This document shows positions 1 to 7,375 of a DNA stretch of 15,435 nt, piece after piece. The position numbers and the translations under genes were made by a program. The notes below the pieces were generated by a model, which worked only from the letters and a program-made list of their open reading frames with translations, was not told the origin of the DNA and did no database searches. Every line of letters starts with the position of its first letter. Position 1 is the stretch's first letter. The DNA is from JBEKYD01 sp049509915 (GTDB lineage Bacteria; Acidobacteriota; Terriglobia; Bryobacterales; Bryobacteraceae), in contig JBEKZL010000223.1 in NCBI GenBank assembly GCA_049509915.1, positions 1 to 15,435 on the forward strand. Reading direction: 5' to 3'.

Positions 1-66
1 GACATCGCCCACGGCGTAGGTATCGACAAGGTCGGACTGATGCCGTTCAAAGACCTGGGACAATAG
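1..66 (+). CDS. C-terminal end of an ExbD/TolR-like biopolymer transport protein (partial)
   Basis: The first 66 bases read open in frame 1 and end at a TAG; the 21 visible residues include GVGIDKVGLMPF. ExbD/TolR proteins end in a similar stretch (a-G-[VI]-D-K-[IV]-G-L) within their periplasmic domain, which works with ExbB and TonB to couple proton-motive force to outer-membrane transport. Only 16 bases separate its stop from the following TPR lipoprotein, so the two are probably co-transcribed. ExbB/ExbD genes followed by a TPR lipoprotein is an arrangement I associate with Acidobacteriota. The assignment rests on a very short tail and is tentative; the rest of the gene lies outside the window. 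Confidence 0.5.
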   Translation, partial: DIAHGVGIDKVGLMPFKDLGQ

Positions 67-82
67 GAGCTTCGAAAGAAAG

Positions 83-898
83 ATGCGTAAATTGACATTG
101 TTCCTGGCCGTCGGCTCGCTGGCCCTGGTGGGCTCGGGCTGTAAGCAGCTAAAGTCGCGGGATCAGATCAACCAGGGCGTCACCGCCTTCAAGGGCGCTC
201 AATACCCGGAAGCGGTGGAGCACTTCAAGCAGGCGGTGGAGCTCGATCCCGGGTTCGTCACGGCGCGGCTTTATCTGGCGACGGCGTACATGCAGCAGTA
301 CATTCCGGGAGCCGATTCACCGGAGAATGCGCAAATGGCGAAGGCCGCCATGGATCAGTTCAACACGGTTCTTCAAACGGATCCTAAGAACTCCGTCGCG
401 ATTGCATCCATCGCGTCTCTTTACCTGAACGAGAAGAAGTTGGACGACTCGCAACGATGGTACGAAAAGCTGGCGTCCGTCGATCCCAATAACAAAGATG
501 CCTACTACAGCCTGGGCTTTATTGCCTGGTCGAAATGGTATCCGGCACTCGGGACGGAGCGCGCCAAGCTGCACATGAAGCCGGAGGACCCAGGTCCCAT
601 CAAGGACAAGAAAGTCAAAGAGGCGCTGAAGGAGCAGTATGGCGCCATTATCGACGCCGGGCTGAAGAATCTCGACAAGTCGCTCGAGATCGACCCCGAG
701 TACGACGATGCGATGGCTTACGAAAATCTGCTGATTCGGGAACGGGCGGACTTGGCCGACTCGAAGGAACAGTACGAGCAGGAGACCAAGGTCGCCGATA
801 ACTGGGTGCAGAAAGTGCTGGCCACCAAGAAGCTGAAGGAAGAAAAGAAGGCAGCCAAAGCGCAGGGCGGTGTCGTCGCCGACCCGAACGCGAAGTAG
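83..898 (+). CDS. TPR-repeat lipoprotein
   Basis: This 271-residue protein starts with a short basic n-region (MRK), a hydrophobic stretch at about residues 5-17 and Cys20 in the context LVGSGC. That fits a lipoprotein signal peptide, although glycine at -3 is not the classic lipobox. Tetratricopeptide-like helices follow: a clear repeat at about 27-57 (YPEAVEHFKQAVELDP), another at about 85-103, one at about 104-137 (LDDSQRWYEKLASVDP), and a further one around 183-210. The last 30 residues are Lys/Ala-rich and charged. TPR scaffolds mediate protein-protein contacts, so it is probably an envelope-anchored adaptor. A purine-rich AGGAG lies at 65-69 and a GAAAGAAAG stretch directly before the ATG. 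The spacing from the ExbD-like stop suggests one operon. Its partner is unknown. Confidence 0.85.
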   Translation: MRKLTLFLAVGSLALVGSGCKQLKSRDQINQGVTAFKGAQYPEAVEHFKQAVELDPGFVTARLYLATAYMQQYIPGADSPENAQMAKAAMDQFNTVLQTDPKNSVAIASIASLYLNEKKLDDSQRWYEKLASVDPNNKDAYYSLGFIAWSKWYPALGTERAKLHMKPEDPGPIKDKKVKEALKEQYGAIIDAGLKNLDKSLEIDPEYDDAMAYENLLIRERADLADSKEQYEQETKVADNWVQKVLATKKLKEEKKAAKAQGGVVADPNAK

Positions 899-974
899 GA
901 GCGCTTGGCCAGGGTGGCATAGGCTTTCCGCCGGTGACAATTTCCCGTGCGGCCGAAGAATAGTTCGAAACGGA

Positions 975-1000
975 AAGGGGCAGGCGAATACCTGCCCCTT
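975..1000 (+). terminator. Perfect 10-bp stem-loop after the TPR gene
   Basis: Bases 975-984 (AAGGGGCAGG) are perfectly complementary to 991-1000 (CCTGCCCCTT), with a six-base loop. It lies 77 nt after the TPR lipoprotein stop and 57 nt before garD. There is no run of T after the stem, so it is not a textbook intrinsic terminator. It may mark the transcript end or protect the 3' end, or it may be one more member of the palindromic repeats in this genome. Confidence 0.5.
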
Positions 1001-1056
1001 CTACGTTATTGGGGAGTAGCCGCAGAGGGTCGTTCCTGTGCCGGCAGCCTTTTTTC

Positions 1057-2595
1057 ATGTACATTCGCGTCAACGCCCGCGACAACGTAGCCATCGTGGT
1101 GGAGCCGGAAGGCTTAGCGTCCGGCGCTATCGAGGCGGGTGGTCTGGTGGTGCGGGAACGGATCCCGCAGGCCCATAAGATAGCCTTGCGGGAGCTCGCG
1201 GCGGGTGAGCCGGTCCTGCGCTACGGCGAGGTGATCGGCTATGCGAACCGCGACATTTCCGGCGGTGGCTGGGTGCGGGAAGACCTGATCGACATGCCCC
1301 AGGCGCGGCCGCTCGACCAACTCGCACTGGCGACTGCCGTGCCCGCCGCTCCCCCTCCGCTCGACGGGTACACTTTCGAAGGCTACGCCAATCCGGACGG
1401 CGGCGTCGGAACCCGCAACCTGTTGGGCATCGGGACCACGGTGCAGTGCGTCGCTCCCACCGTGGACTACGCCGTCAGCCGCATCAAGACCGAGTTGCTG
1501 CCGCGCTTCCCCAACGTAGACGGGGTAATGGCCGTCACCCATAGTTACGGCTGCGGAGTGGCCATCGATGCACCCGGTGCGGCGATTCCCATTCGCACCC
1601 TTCGTCACATCGCCCTGCACGCCAACTTTGCGGCCGATCCGTTGATGGTGAGTTTGGGCTGTGAAAAGCTGCAGCCGGCCCGGCTATTTGCCGCCTCGGA
1701 GCCGACGCCGGGCCATTGCCCGGAGCTGCTCCCGATTCTGGACGCATCGAACGTCATCCGCCTGCAGGACGAGCGCGGCTTTTCGGAAATGGTGGCGGCG
1801 ATTCTGAGCGCGGCCGAAAAGCGCCTGGAGCGTTTGAATCGCCGCCGGCGCACGACCCGTCCGGCTTCGGACCTGGTGGTTGGTCTGCAATGCGGCGGCA
1901 GCGACGCTTTCTCCGGCGTCACCGCGAACCCGGCCGTAGGTTTCGCCGCCGATCTGCTGGTGAGGGCCGGCGCTACCGTGCTGTTCTCGGAAATCACCGA
2001 AGTGCGCGACGCCGTACACCTGCTTACTCCCCGCGCCGCGACGCCCGATGTGGCCCGCTCTTTGATTCGCGAGATGCGTTGGTACGATGAATATCTCGCC
2101 CGGGGAGGCGCCGACCGCAGCGCCAACACCACCCCCGGCAACAAACGCGGCGGCCTGGCCAATATCGTCGAAAAGGCCTTGGGGTCGGTGGCCAAGGCTG
2201 GCAGCACGGCCCTGTGTGCCGTCGCGTCGCACGGTGAAAAGGTTACCTCCAGGGGCTTGGTTTTTGCCGCTACTCCGGCCAGCGATTTCATCTGCGGCAC
2301 CGGGCAACTTGCCTCCATGAACCTGCACGTCTTCACCACTGGAGAGGGAAGCCCGTACGGCTTGGCGCTGGTTCCCGTGGTTAAGGTTTCCTCGCGCACG
2401 GCACTGGCCGAAAAGTGGCCCGATCTGATCGATCTCGACGCCGGTCGCATCGCCACTGGCCAGGCCACTATCGAGGAAGTCGGCTGGGAACTTTTCCGCT
2501 TTATCCTGGCGGTCGCCAGCGGCCGCCAGACCTGGGCCGAGCACTGGGGCCTGGCAAATGCCATGGCTCCCTTCAATCCCGGTCCGGTCACGTAG
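1057..2595 (+). CDS. garD: Galactarate dehydratase (UxaA/GarD family)
   Basis: The 512-residue product follows Escherichia coli GarD (about 523 aa) along its whole length, as far as I recall that sequence. GarD dehydrates D-galactarate to 5-dehydro-4-deoxy-D-glucarate in cytosolic sugar-acid catabolism. An N-terminal SAF-like domain covers about residues 1-75 (PQAHKIAL at 38-45, LRYGEVIGYA at 54-63). The GYTFEGY...DGGVGTRN linker at 104-121 leads into the catalytic part, with SYGCGVA (163-169), LGCEKLQP (200-207), QCGGSDAFSGVTANPAVG (278-295) and ATPASDFICGTGQ (405-417). The family is iron-dependent. I chose the ATG at 1057 because similarity to GarD begins there; a TTG at 1009 would add 16 residues without family character. 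No strong SD precedes it. No other hexarate gene (garL, garR, garK or a transporter) is visible nearby, so the pathway partners must lie elsewhere. Confidence 0.95.
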   Translation: MYIRVNARDNVAIVVEPEGLASGAIEAGGLVVRERIPQAHKIALRELAAGEPVLRYGEVIGYANRDISGGGWVREDLIDMPQARPLDQLALATAVPAAPPPLDGYTFEGYANPDGGVGTRNLLGIGTTVQCVAPTVDYAVSRIKTELLPRFPNVDGVMAVTHSYGCGVAIDAPGAAIPIRTLRHIALHANFAADPLMVSLGCEKLQPARLFAASEPTPGHCPELLPILDASNVIRLQDERGFSEMVAAILSAAEKRLERLNRRRRTTRPASDLVVGLQCGGSDAFSGVTANPAVGFAADLLVRAGATVLFSEITEVRDAVHLLTPRAATPDVARSLIREMRWYDEYLARGGADRSANTTPGNKRGGLANIVEKALGSVAKAGSTALCAVASHGEKVTSRGLVFAATPASDFICGTGQLASMNLHVFTTGEGSPYGLALVPVVKVSSRTALAEKWPDLIDLDAGRIATGQATIEEVGWELFRFILAVASGRQTWAEHWGLANAMAPFNPGPVT

Positions 2596-2692
2596 TGCTC
2601 CCGAGCCGGCGTTTGCCTGGTCGAGCTGGGGATGAGGGTTACGAAAGGACTGGGCAACCGGTGTCAAGCTGGTAAACTCATAGAAGCACGGT

Positions 2693-3109
2693 ATGGCTCA
2701 AACCAAGGAACAACGACAGGCCCCGCCGCCAATCGGGTCGTGGCTGCCGGCGGTAGCGTTAGGCTGGCTGGTGCCCGGCGGCGGGCATCTTTTGCTCAAG
2801 CGCAAGGGCCGCGGCGCGCTTTTAGGGGTCACCATCACGCTGATGTTCCTGCTCGGCCTGATGATGCGCGGCAGCATGTTTCAGCCACAAACTGGAGACC
2901 TGCTGACCGTTCTCATTAACGTGGGCGGGTTCATCGGCGACGCCTGCTCGGGTATTCTCTACCTGCTGAGCGCCTGGCTGGGCTACAGCCAGCCGGACAT
3001 GGCGGGCCACGTACACGACTACGGAACGAAGTTCCTGGTCACGGCTGGCTTGCTCAACATTCTGGCCATGGCGGATGCATTTGAAATCGCGGCCGGGAGG
3101 AAAGACTGA
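2693..3109 (+). CDS. Small four-TM membrane protein of unknown function
   Basis: This 138-residue protein has four likely membrane segments: about residues 14-34, 42-60, 77-97 and 110-128. Near the first segment is the motif WLVPGGGHLLLKRKGRGALLG, a P-G-x-G-H type turn followed by a basic patch. It recalls the loop of TM2-domain and related small membrane proteins and is conserved in an acidobacterial family that I believe is catalogued as DUF6677 (from memory, unchecked). No catalytic motif is visible. Its stop codon overlaps the start of the next gene by one base (TGATG), so the two are translationally coupled. It begins 97 nt after garD; the preceding leader has only a weak SD-like GAAG. 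Confidence 0.8.
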   Translation: MAQTKEQRQAPPPIGSWLPAVALGWLVPGGGHLLLKRKGRGALLGVTITLMFLLGLMMRGSMFQPQTGDLLTVLINVGGFIGDACSGILYLLSAWLGYSQPDMAGHVHDYGTKFLVTAGLLNILAMADAFEIAAGRKD

Positions 3110-3294
3110 TGCCGAAGATGAACCTATCTCACTTCGAGGCGTCGTTGCTGTTCGCTTTGCTAGTCAGCATCGTGCTCGGCGTGGTGACGAAGCGCAACGA
3201 CCGCGAGCGTCTGGAATACGGCATCTACACCTTCGCGTGCTTTATGGTGGCGCTATTCGGCCTGGGCTGGCTGATGTACCTCGGCCATCGCTGA
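3109..3294 (+). CDS. 61-residue membrane protein coupled to the preceding gene
   Basis: The ATG shares its A with the TGA of the upstream membrane protein. The product has two hydrophobic segments, about residues 9-27 (ASLLFALLVSIVLGVVT) and 39-58 (GIYTFACFMVALFGLGWLMY), joined by a charged loop KRNDRERLEYG. An upstream SD is present within the end of the preceding gene (GGGAGGAAAG, 3095-3104). I do not recognise a family. The overlap and shared membrane location suggest a two-subunit membrane complex with the upstream protein, but nothing shows what it does. Confidence 0.75.
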   Translation: MPKMNLSHFEASLLFALLVSIVLGVVTKRNDRERLEYGIYTFACFMVALFGLGWLMYLGHR

Positions 3295-3303
3295 GGGCGG
3301 CCG

Positions 3304-4152
3304 CTATTTCAGTCCGTAAGTTACGCTGACGGTGGCAGGAGAGCCGGTCCCTACAAATACCAGCAGCGAGCGTTTTGTGGCATCGTCGGTGCCAATGACC
3401 GAACCGCCGCCGGGGCTCGAAATGTTGGTGGTCTTGAGCCCCAGCTCCTTGCATTTATCCTGATAGAAGCTCAGCACCCGGTCCTGGGAGTCCGTGGTCG
3501 TGAAGGTGAAACTGCCGCTTACGTTGCCATCGCCGGCCGACGCGGAGAAGGTGGACTTGGGCGTGGAGCCGCCGGGGTAGGAGGGTACCCAGCCGGGAAT
3601 GGCCTTCATCGAGCCGCCGAAATCGAGAGTAGCATTCTTGCCTTGGTCGTCTTGAGCCGTAACGCTGAACCGACCGTTCCTCGCCTGGTCGAAGGTTAGC
3701 GTGGTGACTTTCCCGGTTTTCCTGTCACGCACTGTGATGGTGCCGGCGCCGTCGTCGGTATTCAGTACTTGGATGTCGGGATTGGCAGACGCGACCAGCT
3801 TCGAAATGGCGAGGCCGGGATTGTGCGCCATGAGGTCCGGATCGAGCCCCGCCTGTTTGACCTTGTGAACGACAAAAAAGCCTATGCCCGCGATCGTCAC
3901 ACCTCCCAGTACGAACAGACCAAGAAGTATCACCAGTACCCAAACGATAGGGCTGGTCCTACGCTGAGCCGGGACCACGGGCGCCACGGCGGGCGCGAAC
4001 GGTGGCTGCGCCATCGGAGGCGGCTGGTAGGCAGCCACGGGAGGAACCGGCGCCGCGGCGGGAGGTGGGGAAGCCGCAGCCCCAGCCGGGCGGCCGCACT
4101 GCGTGCAGAAAGCGCCGTTTATCGTGGTGCCGCAATTCGTACAGAATGCCAT
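3304..4152 (-). CDS. Zinc-ribbon, proline-rich, single-pass membrane protein
   Basis: The 282-residue protein opens with a zinc ribbon of two CxxC pairs (C4-C7 and C16-C19, FCTNCG...FCTQCG). A Pro/Ala-rich linker covers about residues 22-63, a single membrane segment about 69-95, and an extracytoplasmic C-terminal domain about 100-282 rich in Thr/Ser/Gly. This order puts the zinc ribbon in the cytoplasm. The C-terminal part has no motif I know; IPGWVPSYPGG at 185-195 begins a segment that looks conserved. The ATG at 4152 is chosen because GGAGG (minus strand, 4158-4162) lies 5 nt upstream; a GTG at 4170 would add six residues. It follows glpF by 86 nt on the same strand but may have its own promoter. 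Its role is unknown; sensing or assembly at the membrane is possible. Confidence 0.85.
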   Translation of the reverse strand: MAFCTNCGTTINGAFCTQCGRPAGAAASPPPAAAPVPPVAAYQPPPMAQPPFAPAVAPVVPAQRRTSPIVWVLVILLGLFVLGGVTIAGIGFFVVHKVKQAGLDPDLMAHNPGLAISKLVASANPDIQVLNTDDGAGTITVRDRKTGKVTTLTFDQARNGRFSVTAQDDQGKNATLDFGGSMKAIPGWVPSYPGGSTPKSTFSASAGDGNVSGSFTFTTTDSQDRVLSFYQDKCKELGLKTTNISSPGGGSVIGTDDATKRSLLVFVGTGSPATVSVTYGLK

Positions 4153-4172
4153 TCGTGCCTCCAATCGCACTA

Positions 4173-4201
4173 CTCTATGCCAAGGACGCGCTCAATAGCA
4201 A
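4173..4201 (-). promoter_or_regulatory. Candidate sigma70-type promoter for the zinc-ribbon gene
   Basis: Read on the minus strand, TTGCTA (4201-4196) and ATAGAG (4178-4173) are separated by 17 nt. This would give a leader of about 15 nt containing the GGAGG of the zinc-ribbon gene. Both boxes are imperfect matches to TTGACA/TATAAT, so this is a suggestion only. Confidence 0.3.
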
Positions 4202-4238
4202 CGGTCCCGGTACCAGCAGTGCGCTCGTTTTTCCAGGC

Positions 4239-4970
4239 CTAGGCTAATGCGAATGCCTTCAGAAGCGCCGCGGCGATGCCTGCGCCGACGAAAGGGCCGA
4301 GAATGGGTACCAAAGCGTATCCCCAGTCCGAGCCACCTTTACCCGGTATCGGCAGGATGGCATGGGCCAGACGCGGGCCGAAATCGCGGGCAGGGTTAAT
4401 GGCATAGCCGGTCGGGCCCCCCAGCGATAGCCCGATGCCCCAAACCAGCAGCCCCCAAAGAAACGGCCCATACCCGGCAGGGAGGCCAGTTTGAGAAACC
4501 GCCTTGGAGCCGAATGTAAGTCCGACGAAGATCAACGCTGCCGTGCCGATGGCCTCGGTCATCAGATTGGGGGCCCTGCGGCGAATGGCCGGCGCGGTAC
4601 AGAAAACACCGAGCTTCAGGTCTTGCTCCGGCGTTTGCCGCCAGTGGTCCCAGTACACCAGCCAAACCAGCGCGGCCCCGGCGAATGCACCCGCTACTTG
4701 CGCAGTCACGTAGCCGGGCAGCTTGGAATAATCGCCGGTGGCGATGGCCAGGCCCAGCGTGACAGCAGGGTTGATATGAGCGTCGGGGCTACCGCACGCC
4801 ATGGCGGTGAAGATGCCGCACAGCACGGCAAATCCCCAGCCGGTGGTGATGGCTATCCAGCCGGCATTCTCGGCTTTGGATCTGTGCAGCAGCACACCGG
4901 CCACCACGCCATCGCCCAATAGAATCAGAATCATCGTTCCCATGAACTCGCCGACTATCGGTGAAGACAT
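4239..4970 (-). CDS. glpF: Glycerol uptake facilitator (aquaglyceroporin, MIP family)
   Basis: The 243-residue inner-membrane channel carries both MIP signature loops: AHINPAVTL with NPA at 67-69, and GYAINPARDFGPR with NPA at 192-194. The Asp after the second NPA-Arg (D196) and the Trp in the first half (W45, GWGFAV) mark the glycerol-conducting branch rather than water-only aquaporins. The selectivity-filter Arg is R195. Where E. coli GlpF has Phe (F200) there is Tyr189, a mild change. Six membrane segments can be traced. The ATG at 4970 gives the usual N-terminus (SSPIVGEFMGT) with an AAAGG about 10 nt upstream; earlier in-frame starts add a non-family extension. It follows glpK on the same strand after 199 nt, so the two serve glycerol entry and trapping. 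Confidence 0.95.
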   Translation of the reverse strand: MSSPIVGEFMGTMILILLGDGVVAGVLLHRSKAENAGWIAITTGWGFAVLCGIFTAMACGSPDAHINPAVTLGLAIATGDYSKLPGYVTAQVAGAFAGAALVWLVYWDHWRQTPEQDLKLGVFCTAPAIRRRAPNLMTEAIGTAALIFVGLTFGSKAVSQTGLPAGYGPFLWGLLVWGIGLSLGGPTGYAINPARDFGPRLAHAILPIPGKGGSDWGYALVPILGPFVGAGIAAALLKAFALA

Positions 4971-5075
4971 CGCGTAAGAACCTTTCGAAAAAGCTGTCAG
5001 CCGCCAGCTATCGGCTAAGACCACCGCTCGTTGAAGACGCTCTCCAGGTTGCTGATTTCACACCGTCCGCCGGGG

Positions 5076-5115
5076 CGCCGGTTGACGACCGGCGGGCAGG
5101 CGGAACCGCCCGCCC
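5076..5115 (-). repeat. GC-rich hairpins between glpK and glpF
   Basis: CGCCGGT (5076-5082) pairs with ACCGGCG (5088-5094) around a 5-nt loop. Next to it, GGCG (5099-5102) pairs with CGCC (5107-5110), extended by GGGC/GCCC after one mismatch. The rest of the 199-nt glpK-glpF gap shows no gene. The structures could attenuate or process the glpK-glpF transcript, but no T-run follows in either direction. Confidence 0.45.
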
Positions 5116-5169
5116 GACCAAGGAGATGCCGCACTCCCTGACGGGCGCGGTTCTGACTCCGCCCATCCG

Positions 5170-6681
5170 CTAATCGGTGACCGCTTCTTCCCAATCGAAT
5201 GATCGGGTTACGGCTTTCTTCCAAAAACGATACAGGTGTTCGCGCCTGGCATCGTCCATGGTGGGATTCCAGCGCCGGTCGGCAGCCCAGTGATCCACCA
5301 GTTCGTCGGGGCTCGCATAGAAACCAACCGCCAGACCGGCGGCGTAAGAAGCGCCCAGCGCGGTGGTTTCCTGCACCACCGGGCGCACCACGGGGCGAGC
5401 CAGGATATCGGACTGGAACTGCATCAGCAAGTCGTTCGGAACCATGCCGCCGTCCACACGCAGAAGCTCCAGCGCGGCGCCCGAGTCGCACTGCATGGCC
5501 TCCACTACTTCCCGAACCTGGTAGGCGGTCGCTTCCAGCACCGCCCGCGCGATGTGTCCTTTGTGGACAAAGCGCGTCAGGCCGGCAATCACACCCCGCG
5601 CGCTATCCTTCCAATACGGGGCATAAAGGCCGGAAAAGGCGGGCACAAAATAGATGCCGCCGTTATCCGGCACGGTTTGAGCCAGGGTTTCGATGTCGGA
5701 GCTCTTCTCGATCAGGCCCAGGTTGTCGCGGACCCACTGCACCAGCGCGCCGGTAATGGCGACGCTGCCTTCGAGAGCGTAAACGGCCGGCGCGGCGCCG
5801 AATCGATAGCCCACCGTAGTGATCAGTCCGCTGGTGGATTGGACGGGCTTTTCGCCGGTGTTCAGGAGCAGGAAGCAACCGGTGCCATAGGTGTTCTTGG
5901 CGGTGCCCGGGGTGAAGCAGACTTGTCCCACCAGGGCGGCCTGTTGATCGCCGAGGTCGCCTGCCACGGGTACGCCGGCAATTGCGGGCAGAATCGCGTG
6001 GCCGTACACTTCGGAGCTGGAAAGGATTCTCGGCAGCATGGCGGCGGGAATGCCAAAGTCGTCGAGAATACTCCGATCCCACTCGAAAGTCTCCAGGTTC
6101 ATGAGTTGCGTACGGCTCGCATTGGTGACGTCGGTGACGTGAACGCCCCCGTCGGCACCGCCGGTTAGCTTCCAGATCAAAAAGGTGTCGACGTTGCCGA
6201 ACAGCAGCTCTCCGTCCTCAGCCTGCCGCCGCGCGCCGGCAACGTTCTCCAGAATCCAGCGCAGTTTCAGACCGCTGAAATAAGTCGCCAGCGGCAGGCC
6301 CGTCCGGGCTCGATAGCGGTCTTGCCCGCCGTGAGCGGCGTATTCGGCCACGGTGCTGGCTACCCGCGTATCCTGCCAGACGATGGCGTTGTAGACGGGT
6401 TTGCCGGTTTTGCGGTTCCACACCACCGTGGTCTCACGCTGATTGGTGATCCCGATCGCCGCCAGATCGGTACCGGACAGGCCGGCCGCGCCCACCGCTT
6501 CGCCAATCACTTCGACGGTGCGGCGCCAGATCTCCTCAGGGTCGTGCTCCACCCAGCCGGGCTTGGGATAGATCTGCTCGTGCTCCTTCTGAGCCACGCT
6601 CACGATTCGCCCCAAGCGGTCGAACACGATAAACCGCGTGCTGGTGGTTCCCTGATCGATCGCTCCTACGTAATTCGGCAT
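5170..6681 (-). CDS. glpK: Glycerol kinase
   Basis: The 503-residue FGGY-family kinase phosphorylates glycerol with ATP to sn-glycerol 3-phosphate in the cytoplasm, trapping glycerol brought in by GlpF. The N-terminal phosphate loop is AIDQGTTSTRFIVFD (7-21). The glycerol-binding residues align with the E. coli enzyme: R82-E83 in ITNQRETT, W102 in IVWQDTR, Y134 in LATYFSG, and the catalytic base D245 in GDLGDQQAAL. The FGGY signature is at about 367-386 (GVIAGLTRFVHKGHIARA), and the adenosine-site DGGMVPNDLLMQFQSD lies at about 422-437. Length is normal. The ATG at 6681 begins the family N-terminus and has GAGGA 10 nt upstream. No frameshift or missing residue is seen. A glycerol-3-phosphate dehydrogenase is not in the window. 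Confidence 0.97.
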   Translation of the reverse strand: MPNYVGAIDQGTTSTRFIVFDRLGRIVSVAQKEHEQIYPKPGWVEHDPEEIWRRTVEVIGEAVGAAGLSGTDLAAIGITNQRETTVVWNRKTGKPVYNAIVWQDTRVASTVAEYAAHGGQDRYRARTGLPLATYFSGLKLRWILENVAGARRQAEDGELLFGNVDTFLIWKLTGGADGGVHVTDVTNASRTQLMNLETFEWDRSILDDFGIPAAMLPRILSSSEVYGHAILPAIAGVPVAGDLGDQQAALVGQVCFTPGTAKNTYGTGCFLLLNTGEKPVQSTSGLITTVGYRFGAAPAVYALEGSVAITGALVQWVRDNLGLIEKSSDIETLAQTVPDNGGIYFVPAFSGLYAPYWKDSARGVIAGLTRFVHKGHIARAVLEATAYQVREVVEAMQCDSGAALELLRVDGGMVPNDLLMQFQSDILARPVVRPVVQETTALGASYAAGLAVGFYASPDELVDHWAADRRWNPTMDDARREHLYRFWKKAVTRSFDWEEAVTD

Positions 6682-6744
6682 TGTGGTCGTTTCCTCTGCG
6701 ATTACTTGTAGTTGCCGGACTGGCGGGTTGGGCAAGCAGGGGAA

Positions 6745-6762
6745 CGCAGGCTGGAGCCTGCG
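6745..6762. repeat. Perfect palindrome CGCAGGCT-GG-AGCCTGCG
   Basis: An 8-bp perfect inverted repeat with a 2-base centre lies in the glpK/CBS divergent intergenic region. Its core GGCTGGAGCC resembles hairpins at 15157-15169 (minus strand) and 15385-15396, suggesting a dispersed repeat family rather than a gene-specific operator. If bound by a regulator it would sit about 65-80 nt upstream of glpK. Confidence 0.6.
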
Positions 6763-6920
6763 CCACCTGAGCGGATTGTCATGTCACCGCCGGACTCGGG
6801 CGCACGTCTGATTTTAACCGCGTTTGTTGCCGGGCGGGGACCGGAGCTACCGGATGTTCGCAGCCGCCCGCCAATTTCCCCTCAGGACAATTGCCCCTTT
6901 CTTCCGGCGCCTGATTCGTG

Positions 6921-6951
6921 ATATCCTCCCTCATACTCAGGAGGGTGATAT
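6921..6951 (+). promoter_or_regulatory. Hairpin that can mask the ribosome binding site of the CBS gene
   Basis: CCTCC (6925-6929) can pair with the Shine-Dalgarno GGAGG (6940-6944) across a 10-nt loop. After a 3-nt bulge, ATAT (6921-6924) can pair with ATAT (6948-6951), which includes the first two bases of the ATG. The stem is short; whether it forms in the transcript depends on an unmapped transcription start. It could tune translation of the CBS protein. Confidence 0.35.
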
Positions 6952-7375
6952 GTCCCACGTACGTGACATTGTCGGCAGCCGTGAGCTGTATTTCGTCCGC
7001 GAGACCGATACCGTGGCCGCGGCCGCCCGGCGCATGGCGGATCTCCAGTGCGGAGCGATCCTGGTTCTGGACGACGGCCGTTTGCGGGGGGTTTTCAGCG
7101 AGCGCGACCTGATGCTGCGCGTCGTCCTCGAACGCCGCGACCCCGAAACCACTCCGGTGAGCGAGGTCATGACCACCAAACTGGTCACGGTCGAAGATTC
7201 CGCCACCGCCGAGGAAGCCATGGAGCAAATGCAGGCCCACGCCATCCGCCACCTCGCCGTGACCCACGGCGACCAAGCCGTGGCCTTCCTTTCCATGCGC
7301 GACCTGATGCACCATGAGCTCTCGCGCCAAACCGACGAGTTGCACCACATGCGCGCCTATATCCATAGCGCCTGA
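6950..7375 (+). CDS. Two-CBS-domain protein
   Basis: The 141-residue soluble protein consists almost entirely of a CBS pair (Bateman module). CBS1 covers about residues 13-62 and ends in GVFSERDLM; CBS2 covers about 72-124 and ends in AFLSMRDLM. The [ST]-x-R-D segments at the domain ends are those that usually contact the ribose/phosphate of adenine nucleotides, so binding of AMP/ATP or a similar ligand is expected. No effector domain is attached, so it probably acts on a partner protein. The ATG at 6950 is fixed by the strong SD AGGAGGG at 6939-6945, 4 nt upstream. It is transcribed away from glpK and converges on the hybrid kinase. No direct functional link to glycerol use is shown. Confidence 0.9.
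   Translation: MSHVRDIVGSRELYFVRETDTVAAAARRMADLQCGAILVLDDGRLRGVFSERDLMLRVVLERRDPETTPVSEVMTTKLVTVEDSATAEEAMEQMQAHAIRHLAVTHGDQAVAFLSMRDLMHHELSRQTDELHHMRAYIHSA

Noticed and set aside
1009..1056. TTG start extending GarD by 16 residues
   Set aside because: The added residues do not resemble the GarD N-terminus and no SD is appropriately placed.
1605..2657. Minus-strand frames of about 330-350 codons opposite garD
   Set aside because: The plus strand carries complete GarD motifs; the antisense products are low-complexity Arg/Ala/Ser-rich.
5236..6168. Plus-strand 310-codon frame opposite glpK
   Set aside because: Antisense to conserved glycerol kinase blocks, with no recognisable domain.
6811..6816. 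TAAAAT on the minus strand as a -10 box for glpK
   Set aside because: No acceptable -35 hexamer is found at 16-18 nt, and the implied leader exceeds 120 nt.
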